Source: Candidatus Epulonipiscium sp. | Lineage (GTDB): Bacteria; Bacillota_A; Clostridia; Lachnospirales; Cellulosilyticaceae | DNA: 49,355 nucleotides | Assembly: GCA_012841565.1 (NCBI GenBank) | Contig: DUUM01000124.1 | Span: 1-49,355 of the forward strand | Direction of reading: 5' to 3' | Shown here: positions 1 through 8,939 of the stretch, one piece after another | How the letters are laid out: each line of letters starts with the position of its first letter | Numbering within the stretch: the stretch's first letter is position 1 | Notes under the pieces: generated by a model | The model's database searches: none | Seen by the model: only the letters and a program-made list of their open reading frames with translations | What the model was told of the DNA's origin: nothing | Translations under genes and position numbers: made by a program

Positions 1-32
1 ACTTCATCTTTATTTATTTTTTGAAATGACAT
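1..32 (-). CDS. 5' end of a divergent gene, cut by the window edge
   Basis: Eleven codons are visible on the minus strand, reading MSFQKINKDEV, preceded at good spacing by an AGGAGAG ribosome binding site (about 38-44). The gene runs off the left edge and is divergent from the aldo/keto reductase. Too little is present to name it; the ribosome binding site is the main support. Confidence 0.5.
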   Translation of the reverse strand, partial: MSFQKINKDE

Positions 33-80
33 TTTATCTCTCCTATTCTGAAATATCTTCCTAATATTTAATTTGACTTT

Positions 81-176
81 ACTTAATTATACACTTTAAA
101 GATAAAAAATAAAGGTATAAACCACTAATCGCAATATATTATTTGAATATAAAGGTATAAAAGTATATAATTAAGT
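81..176. repeat. Nested inverted and direct repeats in a divergent intergenic region
   Basis: ACTTAATTATACACTT at 81-96 is the reverse complement of AAGTATATAATTAAGT at 161-176 except for one base. Between the arms ATAAAGGTATAAA occurs twice, at 109-121 and 149-161, exactly 40 bp apart. The region separates two divergent genes, so an operator role is plausible, but no regulator is identified. Confidence 0.55.
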
Positions 177-223
177 CAATATGTAAAATATACACATATT
201 AATTATAAAGGATGGTGCTATGA

Positions 224-1222
224 ATGAATACACGTAAAATAGGAAAATCTGATTTAGACGCAGCCGTTTTATCACTGGGCACGTGGGCTATAGGCGGGGG
301 TTCTTGGTGGGGCGAAAATGATGACCAAGAGTCTATTCGTGCTATACACCAGGCGCTAGATTTAGGGGCTAACTGGATTGATACAGCTCCTGTATATGGT
401 TTTAGCCATAGCGAAGAAGTTGTGGGGAAGGCAATAAGAGACAAAAGAAATGATGTTATTATTTCTACAAAATGTGGGTTGCAGTGGTATAACCAAAAAG
501 GCTCAGAGCATTTTTCAAGGGATGGGCATACGGTTTATAAAGATTTATCACCAGCAGGTATCCGAAGAGATTTAGAATATAGTCTTAAGCGTTTAGGGAC
601 AGATTATATAGATGTTTACTACACCCACTGGCAAAGTACGCCTCCTGCTTTTACACCTATTGAAGAAACCATGAACGAACTCCTAAAAATGAAAAAAGAA
701 GGCAAAATACGTGCTATTGGCGCTTCTAATGTTTCACTTGAAAACTTAAAAGAATATACCCAGTATGGCCAGCTTGATGTTATACAAGAAAAATATAGTA
801 TGCTAGACAGAAGAATCGAAACCGAATTACTTCCTTTTTGTGAGGCTAATAATATAACACTCCAAACCTATTCTCCTATTGAGCAGGGACTTTTAACAGG
901 GAAAATCGCCTCTGATTACGAAATTAAGCCAGGCTCAGTAAGAGATAACAAAAAATTATGGTTGCCTAAGAATATAAACCTGGTTAATGAGATGCTTAAT
1001 AGTTGGACAGATTTAGCTAAGAAATATAACTGCACTTTAGGGAATCTCGTTATCAAATGGACGACTATGCAAAGTCATCATATCAACGTCCTTATTGGGG
1101 CCAGAAAATCCCAACATGTCGAGGAAAACTTGCAGGCTTTTAGTCTTAATTTAGACCCAACTGAGATTGAAAGAATGACCCAAGATGTTAATAATCTAAT
1201 TGAAAAATTGCAAACTCTATAG
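224..1222 (+). CDS. Aldo/keto reductase
   Basis: Predicted cytosolic NAD(P)H-dependent aldo/keto reductase of 332 residues, the usual length for an AKR barrel. The family signatures are visible: WIDTAPVYGFSHSEEVVG near residue 51 carries the catalytic Asp and Tyr, the conserved Lys is in ISTKCG near residue 82, and YIDVYYTHWQ near residue 128 carries the active-site His. The cofactor-binding segment IGARKSQHVEENLQA is near the C-terminus. The start at 224 is used because the ATG at 220 reaches a stop after five codons; AAAGGATGG lies just upstream. The substrate cannot be told from sequence. It converges on azlD with stop codons back to back and no terminator between them. Confidence 0.9.
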   Translation: MNTRKIGKSDLDAAVLSLGTWAIGGGSWWGENDDQESIRAIHQALDLGANWIDTAPVYGFSHSEEVVGKAIRDKRNDVIISTKCGLQWYNQKGSEHFSRDGHTVYKDLSPAGIRRDLEYSLKRLGTDYIDVYYTHWQSTPPAFTPIEETMNELLKMKKEGKIRAIGASNVSLENLKEYTQYGQLDVIQEKYSMLDRRIETELLPFCEANNITLQTYSPIEQGLLTGKIASDYEIKPGSVRDNKKLWLPKNINLVNEMLNSWTDLAKKYNCTLGNLVIKWTTMQSHHINVLIGARKSQHVEENLQAFSLNLDPTEIERMTQDVNNLIEKLQTL

Positions 1223-1549
1223 AATACCTTGTACAATTATCATATATAAAACAGTTCCTCCGCCTATACTGATTAGCGTATTTTTCTTCCACTTATGCAA
1301 TAATGCGATAGCTAAAATTGAAATTGTTTCTGGTAAACCAAAAGGTGTGTCCTTAAAAGACACATCTTTTAAACAATAAATAACGAGCATTCCTATAGCC
1401 GAGTAGGGTAGTACCTTCCCTAAATAAATTATAAACTTAGGTGTTTCCTTATTATCTGGAAAAAGTATAAAAGGAATTACCCGTGTTAAAAATGTCGTAA
1501 CTGCTATGGCTAGTATAATAATAAGTGACTGGGTTGGTGTTAGCATCAT
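1217..1549 (-). CDS. azlD: AzlD-type branched-chain amino acid exporter small subunit
   Basis: A 110-residue hydrophobic protein with about four membrane segments, matching the AzlD/YgaH family in size and in the early motif TRVIPFILF (residues about 22-30). AzlD works with AzlC as a two-component exporter, known for branched-chain amino acids and analogues such as azaleucine. Its start overlaps the azlC stop by 4 bp, so the two are probably translationally coupled. The real substrate here is inferred from the family. Confidence 0.85.
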   Translation of the reverse strand: MMLTPTQSLIIILAIAVTTFLTRVIPFILFPDNKETPKFIIYLGKVLPYSAIGMLVIYCLKDVSFKDTPFGLPETISILAIALLHKWKKNTLISIGGGTVLYMIIVQGIL

Positions 1550-2238
1550 TGACTCTCTCCTTGTTCTATTGGTTTCTTAAATACTGTTAAAGCTAATGCT
1601 ATAACCACCATAGATGGCAATATAAAATGCTTAGATCCAAAAATAATTAGGCACACTAATGATACAAAGACACCGATTAAAGCCGGTATATGATTTTTAT
1701 TTTTGTCCCACTGGTCAAGAAAAATAACTACAAATAATGCGGTCATAACAAACTCTATCCCCTTTGTATTAAAGTTTATAATAGAACCTAATACGCCCCC
1801 TATTACACTACCTAGTATCCAGTAGCCTTGATTCAGTATGGCTATAAAAAAATAAAACCAATTTTTATCCACCCCCTCTGGGGCATCGACACCACATAAT
1901 AAAGAAAATGTTTCATCCGTTAGTGAAAAAATCATATAAGGCTTCTTCTTTCCCATATCTTTAAATTTATCTAGCATTGATAAGCCGTAAAACAAATGCC
2001 TAGCATTAATCATAAGGGTCATAAAAATAACACTTACAATATTAAAACTACTGGTTAAGAGGTTAATAGCCACAAACTGCATGGAACCGGCAAAAATGGT
2101 GGTACTCATTAGTAATATCCAACCTATATTGTATCCACTACTGGTTGAAAGAATCCCAAAGGCCATTCCAATAAATAAATACCCTGCTAAAACCGGAATC
2201 GTTAAGGGAAACGCTACTTTAAATGCTTTTGTCTTCAT
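1546..2238 (-). CDS. azlC: AzlC-type branched-chain amino acid exporter large subunit
   Basis: A 230-residue membrane protein of the AzlC/YgaZ family. Family features include the glycine-rich YLFIGMAFGIL segment (about residue 20), the FAGSMQFVA motif (about residue 48) and NARHLFYGLSM (about residue 78). It is predicted to form the main channel of the AzlCD exporter with the overlapping downstream gene. An AAGGAGAA site sits just before the ATG. It is divergent from ychF across about 200 bp, which must hold promoters for both. Confidence 0.92.
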   Translation of the reverse strand: MKTKAFKVAFPLTIPVLAGYLFIGMAFGILSTSSGYNIGWILLMSTTIFAGSMQFVAINLLTSSFNIVSVIFMTLMINARHLFYGLSMLDKFKDMGKKKPYMIFSLTDETFSLLCGVDAPEGVDKNWFYFFIAILNQGYWILGSVIGGVLGSIINFNTKGIEFVMTALFVVIFLDQWDKNKNHIPALIGVFVSLVCLIIFGSKHFILPSMVVIALALTVFKKPIEQGESQ

Positions 2239-2441
2239 GAAATTCTCCTTATTTGCTATTTTTAGATATTATAACCCACACTGATAAACACGTCAATTTT
2301 AAGACCCTACAATTTAGATTACAATTAATCTGTGTTTTTATTGATAATATCCAAGTTTTAAGATATAATCAATGTTTGTCGGATATTAATATAATATATT
2401 ATAACTATAAGTATAAAGGTTTGTACGAAAGGATGAAATTC

Positions 2442-3536
2442 ATGAAGTTAGGCATTGTAGGTTTACCTAATGTAGGCAAAAGTACATTATTCAACTCCTT
2501 AACACAGGCAGGGGCAGAAGCTGCAAACTATCCATTTTGCACCATTGACCCTAATGTCGGGATCGTAACTGTTCCTGATGCGCGTCTTGCTGTTTTAAGA
2601 GATATTTATGATTCAAAGAAGATCCTTCCCGCTGTTATTGAGTTTGTTGATATTGCTGGACTAGTTAAAGGGGCAAGTAAAGGCGAGGGCCTTGGAAATA
2701 AGTTTTTGTCACACATTAGAGAAGTCGACGCTATTGTACATGTTGTTCGTTGTTTTGAGGATGATAATGTTACCCACGTTGAAAACACGATTGACTCATT
2801 AAGAGATATTGAAACCATAACCTTAGAACTCATCTTTTCAGATATGGACATCATTGAAAGACGTATTGCAAGAAGTAAAAAATCTATCAAAAGTGATAAA
2901 TCCCTTGCTGCTGAAGTGGTATGGCTAGAAAAACTATATGCAGAACTTGAAAATGGTAAAACGGCTCGTTTAACGCCTACTGATTCTGTTGAAGAAGCGG
3001 AGTTTATTGAATCCCTCGGCCTTCTGACTGCTAAACCAATACTTTATGCAGCCAACGTTACTGAAGAAGATTTAAATCCTGCTAGTACTAACCCACATGT
3101 TCAAAAAGTTAGGGAACTTGCTGCCCAAGAAGGTTCTGAAGCATTTGTAATTTGTGCCCAAATTGAACAGGAAATTTCAGAACTAGACGAAGATGAAAAA
3201 TTAGAGTTTCTGAGTGATCTCGGCATAACAGATACAGGTCTTGATCGTTTAATAGCTGCAAGTTATAGGCTACTGGGTCTCATTAGCTACTTAACTGCCG
3301 GTCCTATGGAAGTGCGCGCTTGGACAATTGAACGCGGCACTAAGGCACCTGGGGCTGCTGGCAAGATTCATTCAGATTTTGAAAAAGGATTTATTAAAGC
3401 AGAAGTCGTAAGCTATAATGACCTTATAGAATCAACTTCACATGCTCTAGCTAAAGAAAAAGGGTTAGTTAGGATTGAAGGTAAAGAATATGTTGTTAAA
3501 GACGGCGACATTATATTATTCCGTTTTAACGTATAA
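2442..3536 (+). CDS. ychF: Redox-regulated ATPase/GTPase YchF (OLA1 family)
   Basis: A 364-residue Obg-like nucleotide hydrolase that associates with ribosomes in other bacteria. Visible motifs are G1 GLPNVGKST at residue 7, switch/G3 [16 protein letters not shown] near 70, and a C-terminal TGS domain ending DIILFRFNV. An open frame extends upstream to 2253, but the GAAAGGA ribosome binding site at 2427-2433 fits the ATG at 2442 and overlaps the one at 2433. The resulting [14 protein letters not shown] start and length match the family. A terminator follows directly. Confidence 0.95.
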   Translation: MKLGIVGLPNVGKSTLFNSLTQAGAEAANYPFCTIDPNVGIVTVPDARLAVLRDIYDSKKILPAVIEFVDIAGLVKGASKGEGLGNKFLSHIREVDAIVHVVRCFEDDNVTHVENTIDSLRDIETITLELIFSDMDIIERRIARSKKSIKSDKSLAAEVVWLEKLYAELENGKTARLTPTDSVEEAEFIESLGLLTAKPILYAANVTEEDLNPASTNPHVQKVRELAAQEGSEAFVICAQIEQEISELDEDEKLEFLSDLGITDTGLDRLIAASYRLLGLISYLTAGPMEVRAWTIERGTKAPGAAGKIHSDFEKGFIKAEVVSYNDLIESTSHALAKEKGLVRIEGKEYVVKDGDIILFRFNV

Positions 3537-3543
3537 AAGCATA

Positions 3544-3577
3544 AAAACCTGACAGATTATAATCTGTCAGGTTTTTA
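3544..3577. terminator. Bidirectional intrinsic terminator
   Basis: A near-perfect stem of about 12 bp (AACCTGACAGAT paired with ATCTGTCAGGTT) is followed by T-runs on both strands. It lies between the convergent ychF and gerW genes and can serve both. Confidence 0.9.
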
Positions 3578-3590
3578 TATTGCATTATGT

Positions 3591-4067
3591 TTACTTATCA
3601 TTCATTTCATGATACGAATTGTTCATCTTATCTTTTATATAGGCTTCTGTTTCAGCTTCCGCTTTTTCACTTTTTGGTGTCTTAGGGCCCTTATTTCTAA
3701 ATTCTTCGCTTACTTTAGATATTAGCCCAGGAACCATATCAATTAATTTACTGATACTATCTTGTTTTTTTATATTGATCAACTGGGTTGTTCCGTCTTG
3801 TATGACTAACATAGCTGTTGGGGTTATCTTTGCACCTAAACCACCCCCACCTGTATCACTCATTCCCTTAATAGGTTTATCAGCATTTTTGCTTGGCATA
3901 TTAGATGTAGCCGCTGCTCCTGCCCCTACTCCAAAGCTCACATCTACTAGGGGTACTAATATCGTATTATCAATGTGTATTGGCTCCCCTACTACAGTTT
4001 TTGTTGTTAAGAAACCTTCTAATTGTTGTAATAATATTTCTAGGTTATTTTGTAGCTTTTCTCCCAT
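3591..4067 (-). CDS. ytfJ: GerW/YtfJ family spore protein
   Basis: A 158-residue protein of the YtfJ/GerW family. In Bacillus, GerW is made in the developing spore and is needed for normal germination. Conserved features are an N-terminal GEPIHIDNTILVPL segment, the glycine-rich FGVGAG and GGGGLGAKITPTAML stretches, and a C-terminal IDMVPGLISKV. The frame is open to 4097, but a GGAAGGGG site fits the ATG at 4067. It overlaps the DUF2953 gene by about 23 bp, the same pairing as ytfI-ytfJ in Bacillus. The C-terminal tail after residue 130 is charged and looks lineage-specific. Confidence 0.9.
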   Translation of the reverse strand: MGEKLQNNLEILLQQLEGFLTTKTVVGEPIHIDNTILVPLVDVSFGVGAGAAATSNMPSKNADKPIKGMSDTGGGGLGAKITPTAMLVIQDGTTQLINIKKQDSISKLIDMVPGLISKVSEEFRNKGPKTPKSEKAEAETEAYIKDKMNNSYHEMNDK

Positions 4068-4893
4068 GTTTTTTCCCCTTCCTATTTTCCCTTGCAAATT
4101 TTATAAACTGCTTTACTGATTCCATACGTATATATTTGATTAAATCATATATAAACCTTCCTAAAGTAATATCCCCATTAGTTTCTAGTTTACCATAAAA
4201 ACACTCTTTTTCATAATTTCCAACAATACTCATAAAAGTGTAATATAAGGGATACAATGCGGATACTGCTGCAATAAGCTGCCCTGTATCTGCGGGGTCT
4301 TCTTTACCGATTTCTATTTCCATGTGCAAAGTTGATGGGCTGATGCTTTTTAACAACTTCCCCCCCCAACTAATGGTATCGGCTATTAATTCCCTTTTAT
4401 ACCCAAAGGATTGTATTTGAGCAATTGTTTCTTTCAAACTACCTTTTTTTTCTTTGCTTTTTTTAATTTTGGTTTTGGTTTTGGTTCTAGTGGAAGTATC
4501 TTCTTGCCCTTCTTTGATACTAATTTTTTTATTTTTTATAGTCTCTTCTTTTTTTTGTTTAGAAATTGTGTCTGTAGTATTATAATCCTTTGATTCTTTT
4601 ACAATTTTGGATTTTAATTTCTTAGATTTTCTAGGACTAACTACTATCCCAAATAATTTAAACTTTTTTGTTATTTCATTTCCACTATTATATATTATAT
4701 CCATACCTACTATAGAATATAGCCATTTTACTCTGGTATATATATATATAGCTTCTGACTTTTCCATATATACACTATATTTAATAGGCACAGCAAGTAT
4801 TATAATGACTACAAGTAATAATAACAGTAGCAAAATCAAAACTGCTATTCCCAGGAACTTTAATGTTGCTATAAGTAAATATAATATTTTCAT
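4045..4893 (-). CDS. DUF2953 membrane-anchored protein (YtfI-like)
   Basis: A 282-residue protein with one strong N-terminal membrane segment (about residues 10-35), a lysine- and threonine-rich low-complexity stretch (about 90-155), and a conserved C-terminal domain with the LHMEIEIGKEDPADTGQL pattern typical of DUF2953. The biochemical role of the family is unknown; it consistently precedes gerW in spore formers. The low-complexity linker is longer than in most relatives I recall. Confidence 0.85.
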   Translation of the reverse strand: MKILYLLIATLKFLGIAVLILLLLLLLVVIIILAVPIKYSVYMEKSEAIYIYTRVKWLYSIVGMDIIYNSGNEITKKFKLFGIVVSPRKSKKLKSKIVKESKDYNTTDTISKQKKEETIKNKKISIKEGQEDTSTRTKTKTKIKKSKEKKGSLKETIAQIQSFGYKRELIADTISWGGKLLKSISPSTLHMEIEIGKEDPADTGQLIAAVSALYPLYYTFMSIVGNYEKECFYGKLETNGDITLGRFIYDLIKYIRMESVKQFIKFARENRKGKKHGRKATK

Positions 4894-4909
4894 TTTATAT
4901 TTTCCCCTA

Positions 4910-5212
4910 CTAACTATTGTTTGTAATAAAATAATCCTTCATATGTTGAATATTAGGATTTGGCACATATACCTCATCAAAAATACGCACTAATAACGCC
5001 ATGGCGTTTTCTTTGGTTGTTGCTATACCAATAAGGACGCTTTGATTATACCTATCTTTTATTCTGCTACTCTTAATAATTTCTAAAAATGAGTCATTCT
5101 TATATATTATACAATATATACCCTCTGTCTTTTTATTTTTTCGTAACTTCCAAATGATCCATTTGTGGTGTGGCACATCCTCATCTATATATAGCTTTTT
5201 GGAGATCTTCAT
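4910..5212 (-). CDS. Unrecognised 100-residue protein
   Basis: No family recognised. The longer frame begins at 5350, inside the RNase P RNA, which is implausible. An AAGGAAAG site ten bases before the ATG at 5212 supports a shorter protein starting MKISKKLYIDEDVP. It is basic in the first half, has no signal peptide or membrane segment, and ends in a helical segment around ENAMALLVRIFDEVY. It lies 16 bp upstream of the DUF2953 gene on the same strand, so it may share that transcript. Confidence 0.6.
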   Translation of the reverse strand: MKISKKLYIDEDVPHHKWIIWKLRKNKKTEGIYCIIYKNDSFLEIIKSSRIKDRYNQSVLIGIATTKENAMALLVRIFDEVYVPNPNIQHMKDYFITNNS

Positions 5213-5320
5213 TCTAGTCACACTTTCCTTAAATAATATTATTGTATTAAGAAAAGCAAGGTCAACACGATATGGTGCAGCCCTTGCCTTTATGGTGTCA
5301 ATATTAAAAATGAGCAAATC

Positions 5321-5655
5321 TTTACGCCGAGTTCTGTATTTGACAGTCATCTATCTTGGCATATAGTTGCCTAATATGCTCCAGCGACCTACCCGGGAAT
5401 ATAGCGAGCAGCTACTTCACATCCCCTATGCGGTCTTGCTCCAAGTGGGGTTTACAGAGCCACCTTAGTCACCTAAGGTGCGGTGAGCTCTTACCTCACC
5501 TTTCCATCCTTACCTACATATAGTAGGCGGTTTATTTCTGTTGCACTATCCTTAGAGTCGCCTCTACTGGGTGTTATCCAGCACCCTGCTCTATGGAGCT
5601 CGGACGTTCCTCAAGTACGCCCTTTCGAGCTTGTACTTGCGACCATCTGACTTAC
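5321..5655 (-). ncRNA. rnpB: RNase P RNA
   Basis: The catalytic RNA of RNase P, which matures tRNA 5' ends. The minus strand shows the conserved GAGGAACGTCCGAGCTCC near the 5' end (around 5596-5614) and the 3' signature ACAGAACTCGGCGTAAA ending at 5321. The first is the usual GAGGAAAGUCC core with one change. Many paired segments are visible, for example GGTGCTGGATAACACC and CACCTTAGGTGACTAAGGTG. Ends are approximate. No protein frame should be called across it. Confidence 0.93.
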
Positions 5656-5704
5656 TCATTTTACAACATTAATTATCTCATAATCCACAAGTTGTGTCAA
5701 TTAT

Positions 5705-7369
5705 TTATTCAAAACAACTTCCACCGACAAATTCTCTAACAATAGAGTTGACTGGTATATCCACTGTCCCAATACCAAGAAAATATTCTAAAAACTTTAA
5801 AATTCTTTTTGCTTCTGAAAAGTAAGGCGAGGATCTTTCAACTTGAAATAATAAAGGTTCTACCAGTTGTTTTAAAGCCGCTAGTTCATATATGAGGGCT
5901 GAGTTAAACATAACATCTGCCTCCTCTTGAAATGGAAATATATTCTTCTGCTCCCCACGTTTTACCATTGGCCATAATTCAATTGTTCTTTCAGGACTCA
6001 TACCTCTATGGGCATAGTCCCTCACCATTCTACGCATAAGTCTTGTATCTGTCGTGGATATACGGTTATGATAATCGATATTTAATTGTGTGAGGCAACT
6101 AATATAAACTTTAAACTTATTCTCTCTAGGAACCGAGCTACTCAGTTTTTCATTAAGTCCATGGATGCCTTCTACAATCAAAACATCTTCCGTATCTAAT
6201 TGTAGCTTATTGCCTTTATATTCTCTTGATCCTGTTTTAAAATTAAATGTAGGAATCTCCACTTCTTTTCCATCTAATAACTCTAACATATGTTTATTAA
6301 ATAGTTTGATATCAATGGCCTCTATCGCTTCAAAATCAAGCTTACCATCTTCATCAATTGGTGTGAATTCTCGGTTAACAAAATAATCATCAATTGAAAG
6401 TGCATGGGGTTTCATGCCACTAACGCGAAGTTGTATAGCTAGTCTTTGGGCAAAAGTAGTTTTTCCTGACGAGGATGGGCCCGCCACTAAAATAACACCT
6501 ATTTTCTCTTTTTTGCTTGTAATTTGATCTGCTATTTGTGCTATTTTCTTTTCATGTAAAGCTTCTGAAATAAGAATTAAATCTCTCATATTACCTTGTG
6601 ATATGATATCATTCAAGGCGCCTACCGTGTCGACCTCCATAATACGCGCCCATTGTTCTGACTCCTTAAAAATATTGGAAAGCTTAGGTGCTGGCAAAAA
6701 TGGGGAGATCATAGAGGGATTATGCTCATCTGGAAATTGTAAAACAAACCCTGTATTATAAGGCGTTACTTCAAATCTTGTTATATATCCTGTACTTGGA
6801 ACCATATATCCGTAAAAATAACCATGTAATCCATCTAGTTCATAAAGGTTAACTCTAGAGGATCTACGATATTTAAATAAGGTTTTTTTATCCAACATTT
6901 CATTCTCATCAAATATTTTTAAAGCGGCATCTAAATTATATGACTTTTTAATAATCGACATATCTGCCGCTACCATTCGTACCATTTCCTCTTTAATCTT
7001 CAATAACAATTCACTACCTAATGTTTTCTCATCTGTTGACTCGCAAAAATAGCCACCATTAATATGATGATTAACTCTTATACTAATATGTGGTGCTATA
7101 TTTTTAGCTGCTGCCACCATTAAAAAAGTTGTACTTCTTTGATAAACTCTTATACCATCCTTTGTATTTAAATCTAAAAACTCTACCCGTGATAAATCTT
7201 CATTAATTGTTCTATCTAATTCCTTGTAAACATTATTGACACGCGCTAACACAATAGGTGTTTCGTGTTTGCTTTGAAACTCTTTGGCTAAATCAATCAA
7301 TTTCATACCTTTTTTTATTTCTTTTGTACTTCCATCCGGAAAAACAACATTAATATATTCGTTATTCAT
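5705..7369 (-). CDS. Nucleoside kinase with TGS and tRNA-synthetase-like SAD domains
   Basis: A 554-residue composite protein common in Clostridia. Residues 1-65 resemble a TGS domain. Residues about 70-220 resemble the second additional domain of threonyl-tRNA synthetase, with the HHINGGYFCES motif. Residues about 285-500 form a phosphoribulokinase/uridine-kinase P-loop domain, with Walker A GPSSSGKTTFAQRL near 296 and a VEGIHGLN motif near 400. Uridine kinase-like activity is expected from the kinase domain; the purpose of the fusion is unknown. A GAGGAGG site precedes the ATG. It is the next gene after trmK-nif3 on the same strand, 14 bp away. Confidence 0.9.
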   Translation of the reverse strand: MNNEYINVVFPDGSTKEIKKGMKLIDLAKEFQSKHETPIVLARVNNVYKELDRTINEDLSRVEFLDLNTKDGIRVYQRSTTFLMVAAAKNIAPHISIRVNHHINGGYFCESTDEKTLGSELLLKIKEEMVRMVAADMSIIKKSYNLDAALKIFDENEMLDKKTLFKYRRSSRVNLYELDGLHGYFYGYMVPSTGYITRFEVTPYNTGFVLQFPDEHNPSMISPFLPAPKLSNIFKESEQWARIMEVDTVGALNDIISQGNMRDLILISEALHEKKIAQIADQITSKKEKIGVILVAGPSSSGKTTFAQRLAIQLRVSGMKPHALSIDDYFVNREFTPIDEDGKLDFEAIEAIDIKLFNKHMLELLDGKEVEIPTFNFKTGSREYKGNKLQLDTEDVLIVEGIHGLNEKLSSSVPRENKFKVYISCLTQLNIDYHNRISTTDTRLMRRMVRDYAHRGMSPERTIELWPMVKRGEQKNIFPFQEEADVMFNSALIYELAALKQLVEPLLFQVERSSPYFSEAKRILKFLEYFLGIGTVDIPVNSIVREFVGGSCFE

Positions 7370-7383
7370 ATGTACATCCTCCT

Positions 7384-8169
7384 CTAAATTATAATAAACG
7401 GATCTTCATTGATCTGAGATATTATTATCTCTATGCTGTTGCTGCGTGACAATTCATCTAAATGTCTTTTTATGCTTGGCATCGCTATATTTTCAGAGCC
7501 ATAATGTCCAACATCAATAATTCCTATCCCTAGCTCCTGTGCTTCTTGAGCTTCATGAAATTTAACATCTCCTGTAATAAAAATATCTGCTTTCCCAATT
7601 GCACTTTTTATAAAGCTCATTCCACTGCCTGTACATATTGCGACTTTATTGATATGTCTATCTAAATTCCCTACAACCCTAGCATGAGTTATATCTAACT
7701 CTTTCTTTAATTGCTGTGAAAGTTCTTTAATAGTTGTTTTTTTAGTCTCGCCAATTCTTCCAATTCCCATACCATTTTCATCCGGATCTATAACTTCTAT
7801 ATTATACAGTCCTATTTTCTGTGCTAAAATATCATTCGTTCCGCCACAAGCCGTGTCGAAATTAGTATGCATAACATATAGACTAATATTATTTTGAATC
7901 AATTTATAGATATTATTACCTTTTGGGTTATCCCTCACAATATTCTTTAATGGTGATAATATCATTGGATGGTGGGTAATAATCATATCCGCATTGATAC
8001 TGATTGCTTCATCTATAACTTTAGAAGTAGCATCTAGCGCAAGTAAAATTCTAGAGACTTGATGATCCCTAGATCCTATTTGTAATCCGACGTTATCCCA
8101 CTCTTCTGCTAGATGTTCTGGTGCTAATTTATTTAGTTCAGCTATAACATGTTTTACCTCTATAGACAT
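7384..8169 (-). CDS. Nif3-like dinuclear metal-centre protein (DUF34)
   Basis: A 261-residue NIF3/YqfO family protein. The metal-binding motifs ITHHPMI (residue about 65), MHTNFDTACGGTND (about 100) and a C-terminal DVGHYGSEN are present. Family members form hexamers with a two-metal site, and some act as GTP cyclohydrolase I-like or chaperone-like proteins; the role here is unresolved. It overlaps trmK by 10 bp. The trmK-nif3 pairing downstream of rpoD is the standard Firmicute arrangement. Confidence 0.92.
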   Translation of the reverse strand: MSIEVKHVIAELNKLAPEHLAEEWDNVGLQIGSRDHQVSRILLALDATSKVIDEAISINADMIITHHPMILSPLKNIVRDNPKGNNIYKLIQNNISLYVMHTNFDTACGGTNDILAQKIGLYNIEVIDPDENGMGIGRIGETKKTTIKELSQQLKKELDITHARVVGNLDRHINKVAICTGSGMSFIKSAIGKADIFITGDVKFHEAQEAQELGIGIIDVGHYGSENIAMPSIKRHLDELSRSNSIEIIISQINEDPFIII

Positions 8170-8852
8170 TCCAATACCCCCTCATACATCTGCCTTTCTT
8201 TTCTAATCTCTTCTAAACGTTTTTTTGAATTGATTGTTTTGATCTTAGAAATATTACCTTCTAAAATGTTAAGATTATTTAGCTTGTTTTTCAAAAATTC
8301 TTTAAACACTATATCTTTCTTCTCTATTATTTTTTCTCCAAATATATACCCTGTTTCAGAATACGGACTTTCATACCCTGGCATAGCCGTTATAATCGTA
8401 TAATACTTACCATCATCGTATACCATTTGTTCATCTATTATTGTGAATTGTATTGAATGAATATACTTTCTAACCTCTATAATATCTAATTGCGGTTGCA
8501 ATATTAACAGGCCTACCGCCTTTACAACTTCCTGCTTTTCCTTTAGAATATCAATTATAAGCATCCCGCCCATGCCTGCAATAATAATCGCATCAGGTTC
8601 GCCTATTGCCACTTTTGACAACCCATTACTTAGACGGGTTTCAATTTGATTATCCATGTTATAATGAGTGATATTCTTCTTAGCATTGCTTAAGGGCATA
8701 GGATTAATATCACACGCTATGCACCTGTTGGCTATATTGTTTTTAATTAAATAAATAGGTATATACCCATGGTCTGTTCCTATATCTACAACTGTGTTTA
8801 TGCCTACCGGCACGCTATTTGCAATGGTTTGTAGCCGTTTTGATATTTCCAC
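8160..8852 (-). CDS. trmK: tRNA (adenine22-N1)-methyltransferase
   Basis: A 230-residue class I SAM-dependent methyltransferase of the TrmK/YqfN family, which methylates N1 of A22 in tRNA. The SAM-binding motif DIGTDHGYIPIYLI is at residue about 23, the catalytic-region IIAGMGGMLI near 92, and ILQPQ near 116. The start is a GTG (MEISKRLQ) with an AGAGGT site seven bases upstream. It follows rpoD after a small hairpin. Confidence 0.92.
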   Translation of the reverse strand: MEISKRLQTIANSVPVGINTVVDIGTDHGYIPIYLIKNNIANRCIACDINPMPLSNAKKNITHYNMDNQIETRLSNGLSKVAIGEPDAIIIAGMGGMLIIDILKEKQEVVKAVGLLILQPQLDIIEVRKYIHSIQFTIIDEQMVYDDGKYYTIITAMPGYESPYSETGYIFGEKIIEKKDIVFKEFLKNKLNNLNILEGNISKIKTINSKKRLEEIRKERQMYEGVLECL

Positions 8853-8906
8853 TTTTATGACCTCTTTACAATATGATTTTAACGTTTCAAATTCCGGATA
8901 AACAAA

Positions 8907-8932
8907 TAGAAGTTGATACGATCAACTTCTAT
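8907..8932 (-). terminator. Weak terminator after rpoD
   Basis: AGAAGTTGAT, a 3-base loop and ATCAACTTCT form a 10-bp stem on the minus strand, followed by the broken T-run ATTTGTTT. It lies just past the rpoD stop and probably reduces, rather than abolishes, read-through into trmK. Confidence 0.65.
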
Positions 8933-8939
8933 CCTAGTT

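Noticed and set aside
2253..2441. N-terminal extension of ychF
   Set aside because: The ribosome binding site and family length fix the start at 2442.
4910..5350. 146-codon frame reaching into RNase P RNA
   Set aside because: Its first codons lie inside rnpB; a ribosome binding site supports the shorter start at 5212.
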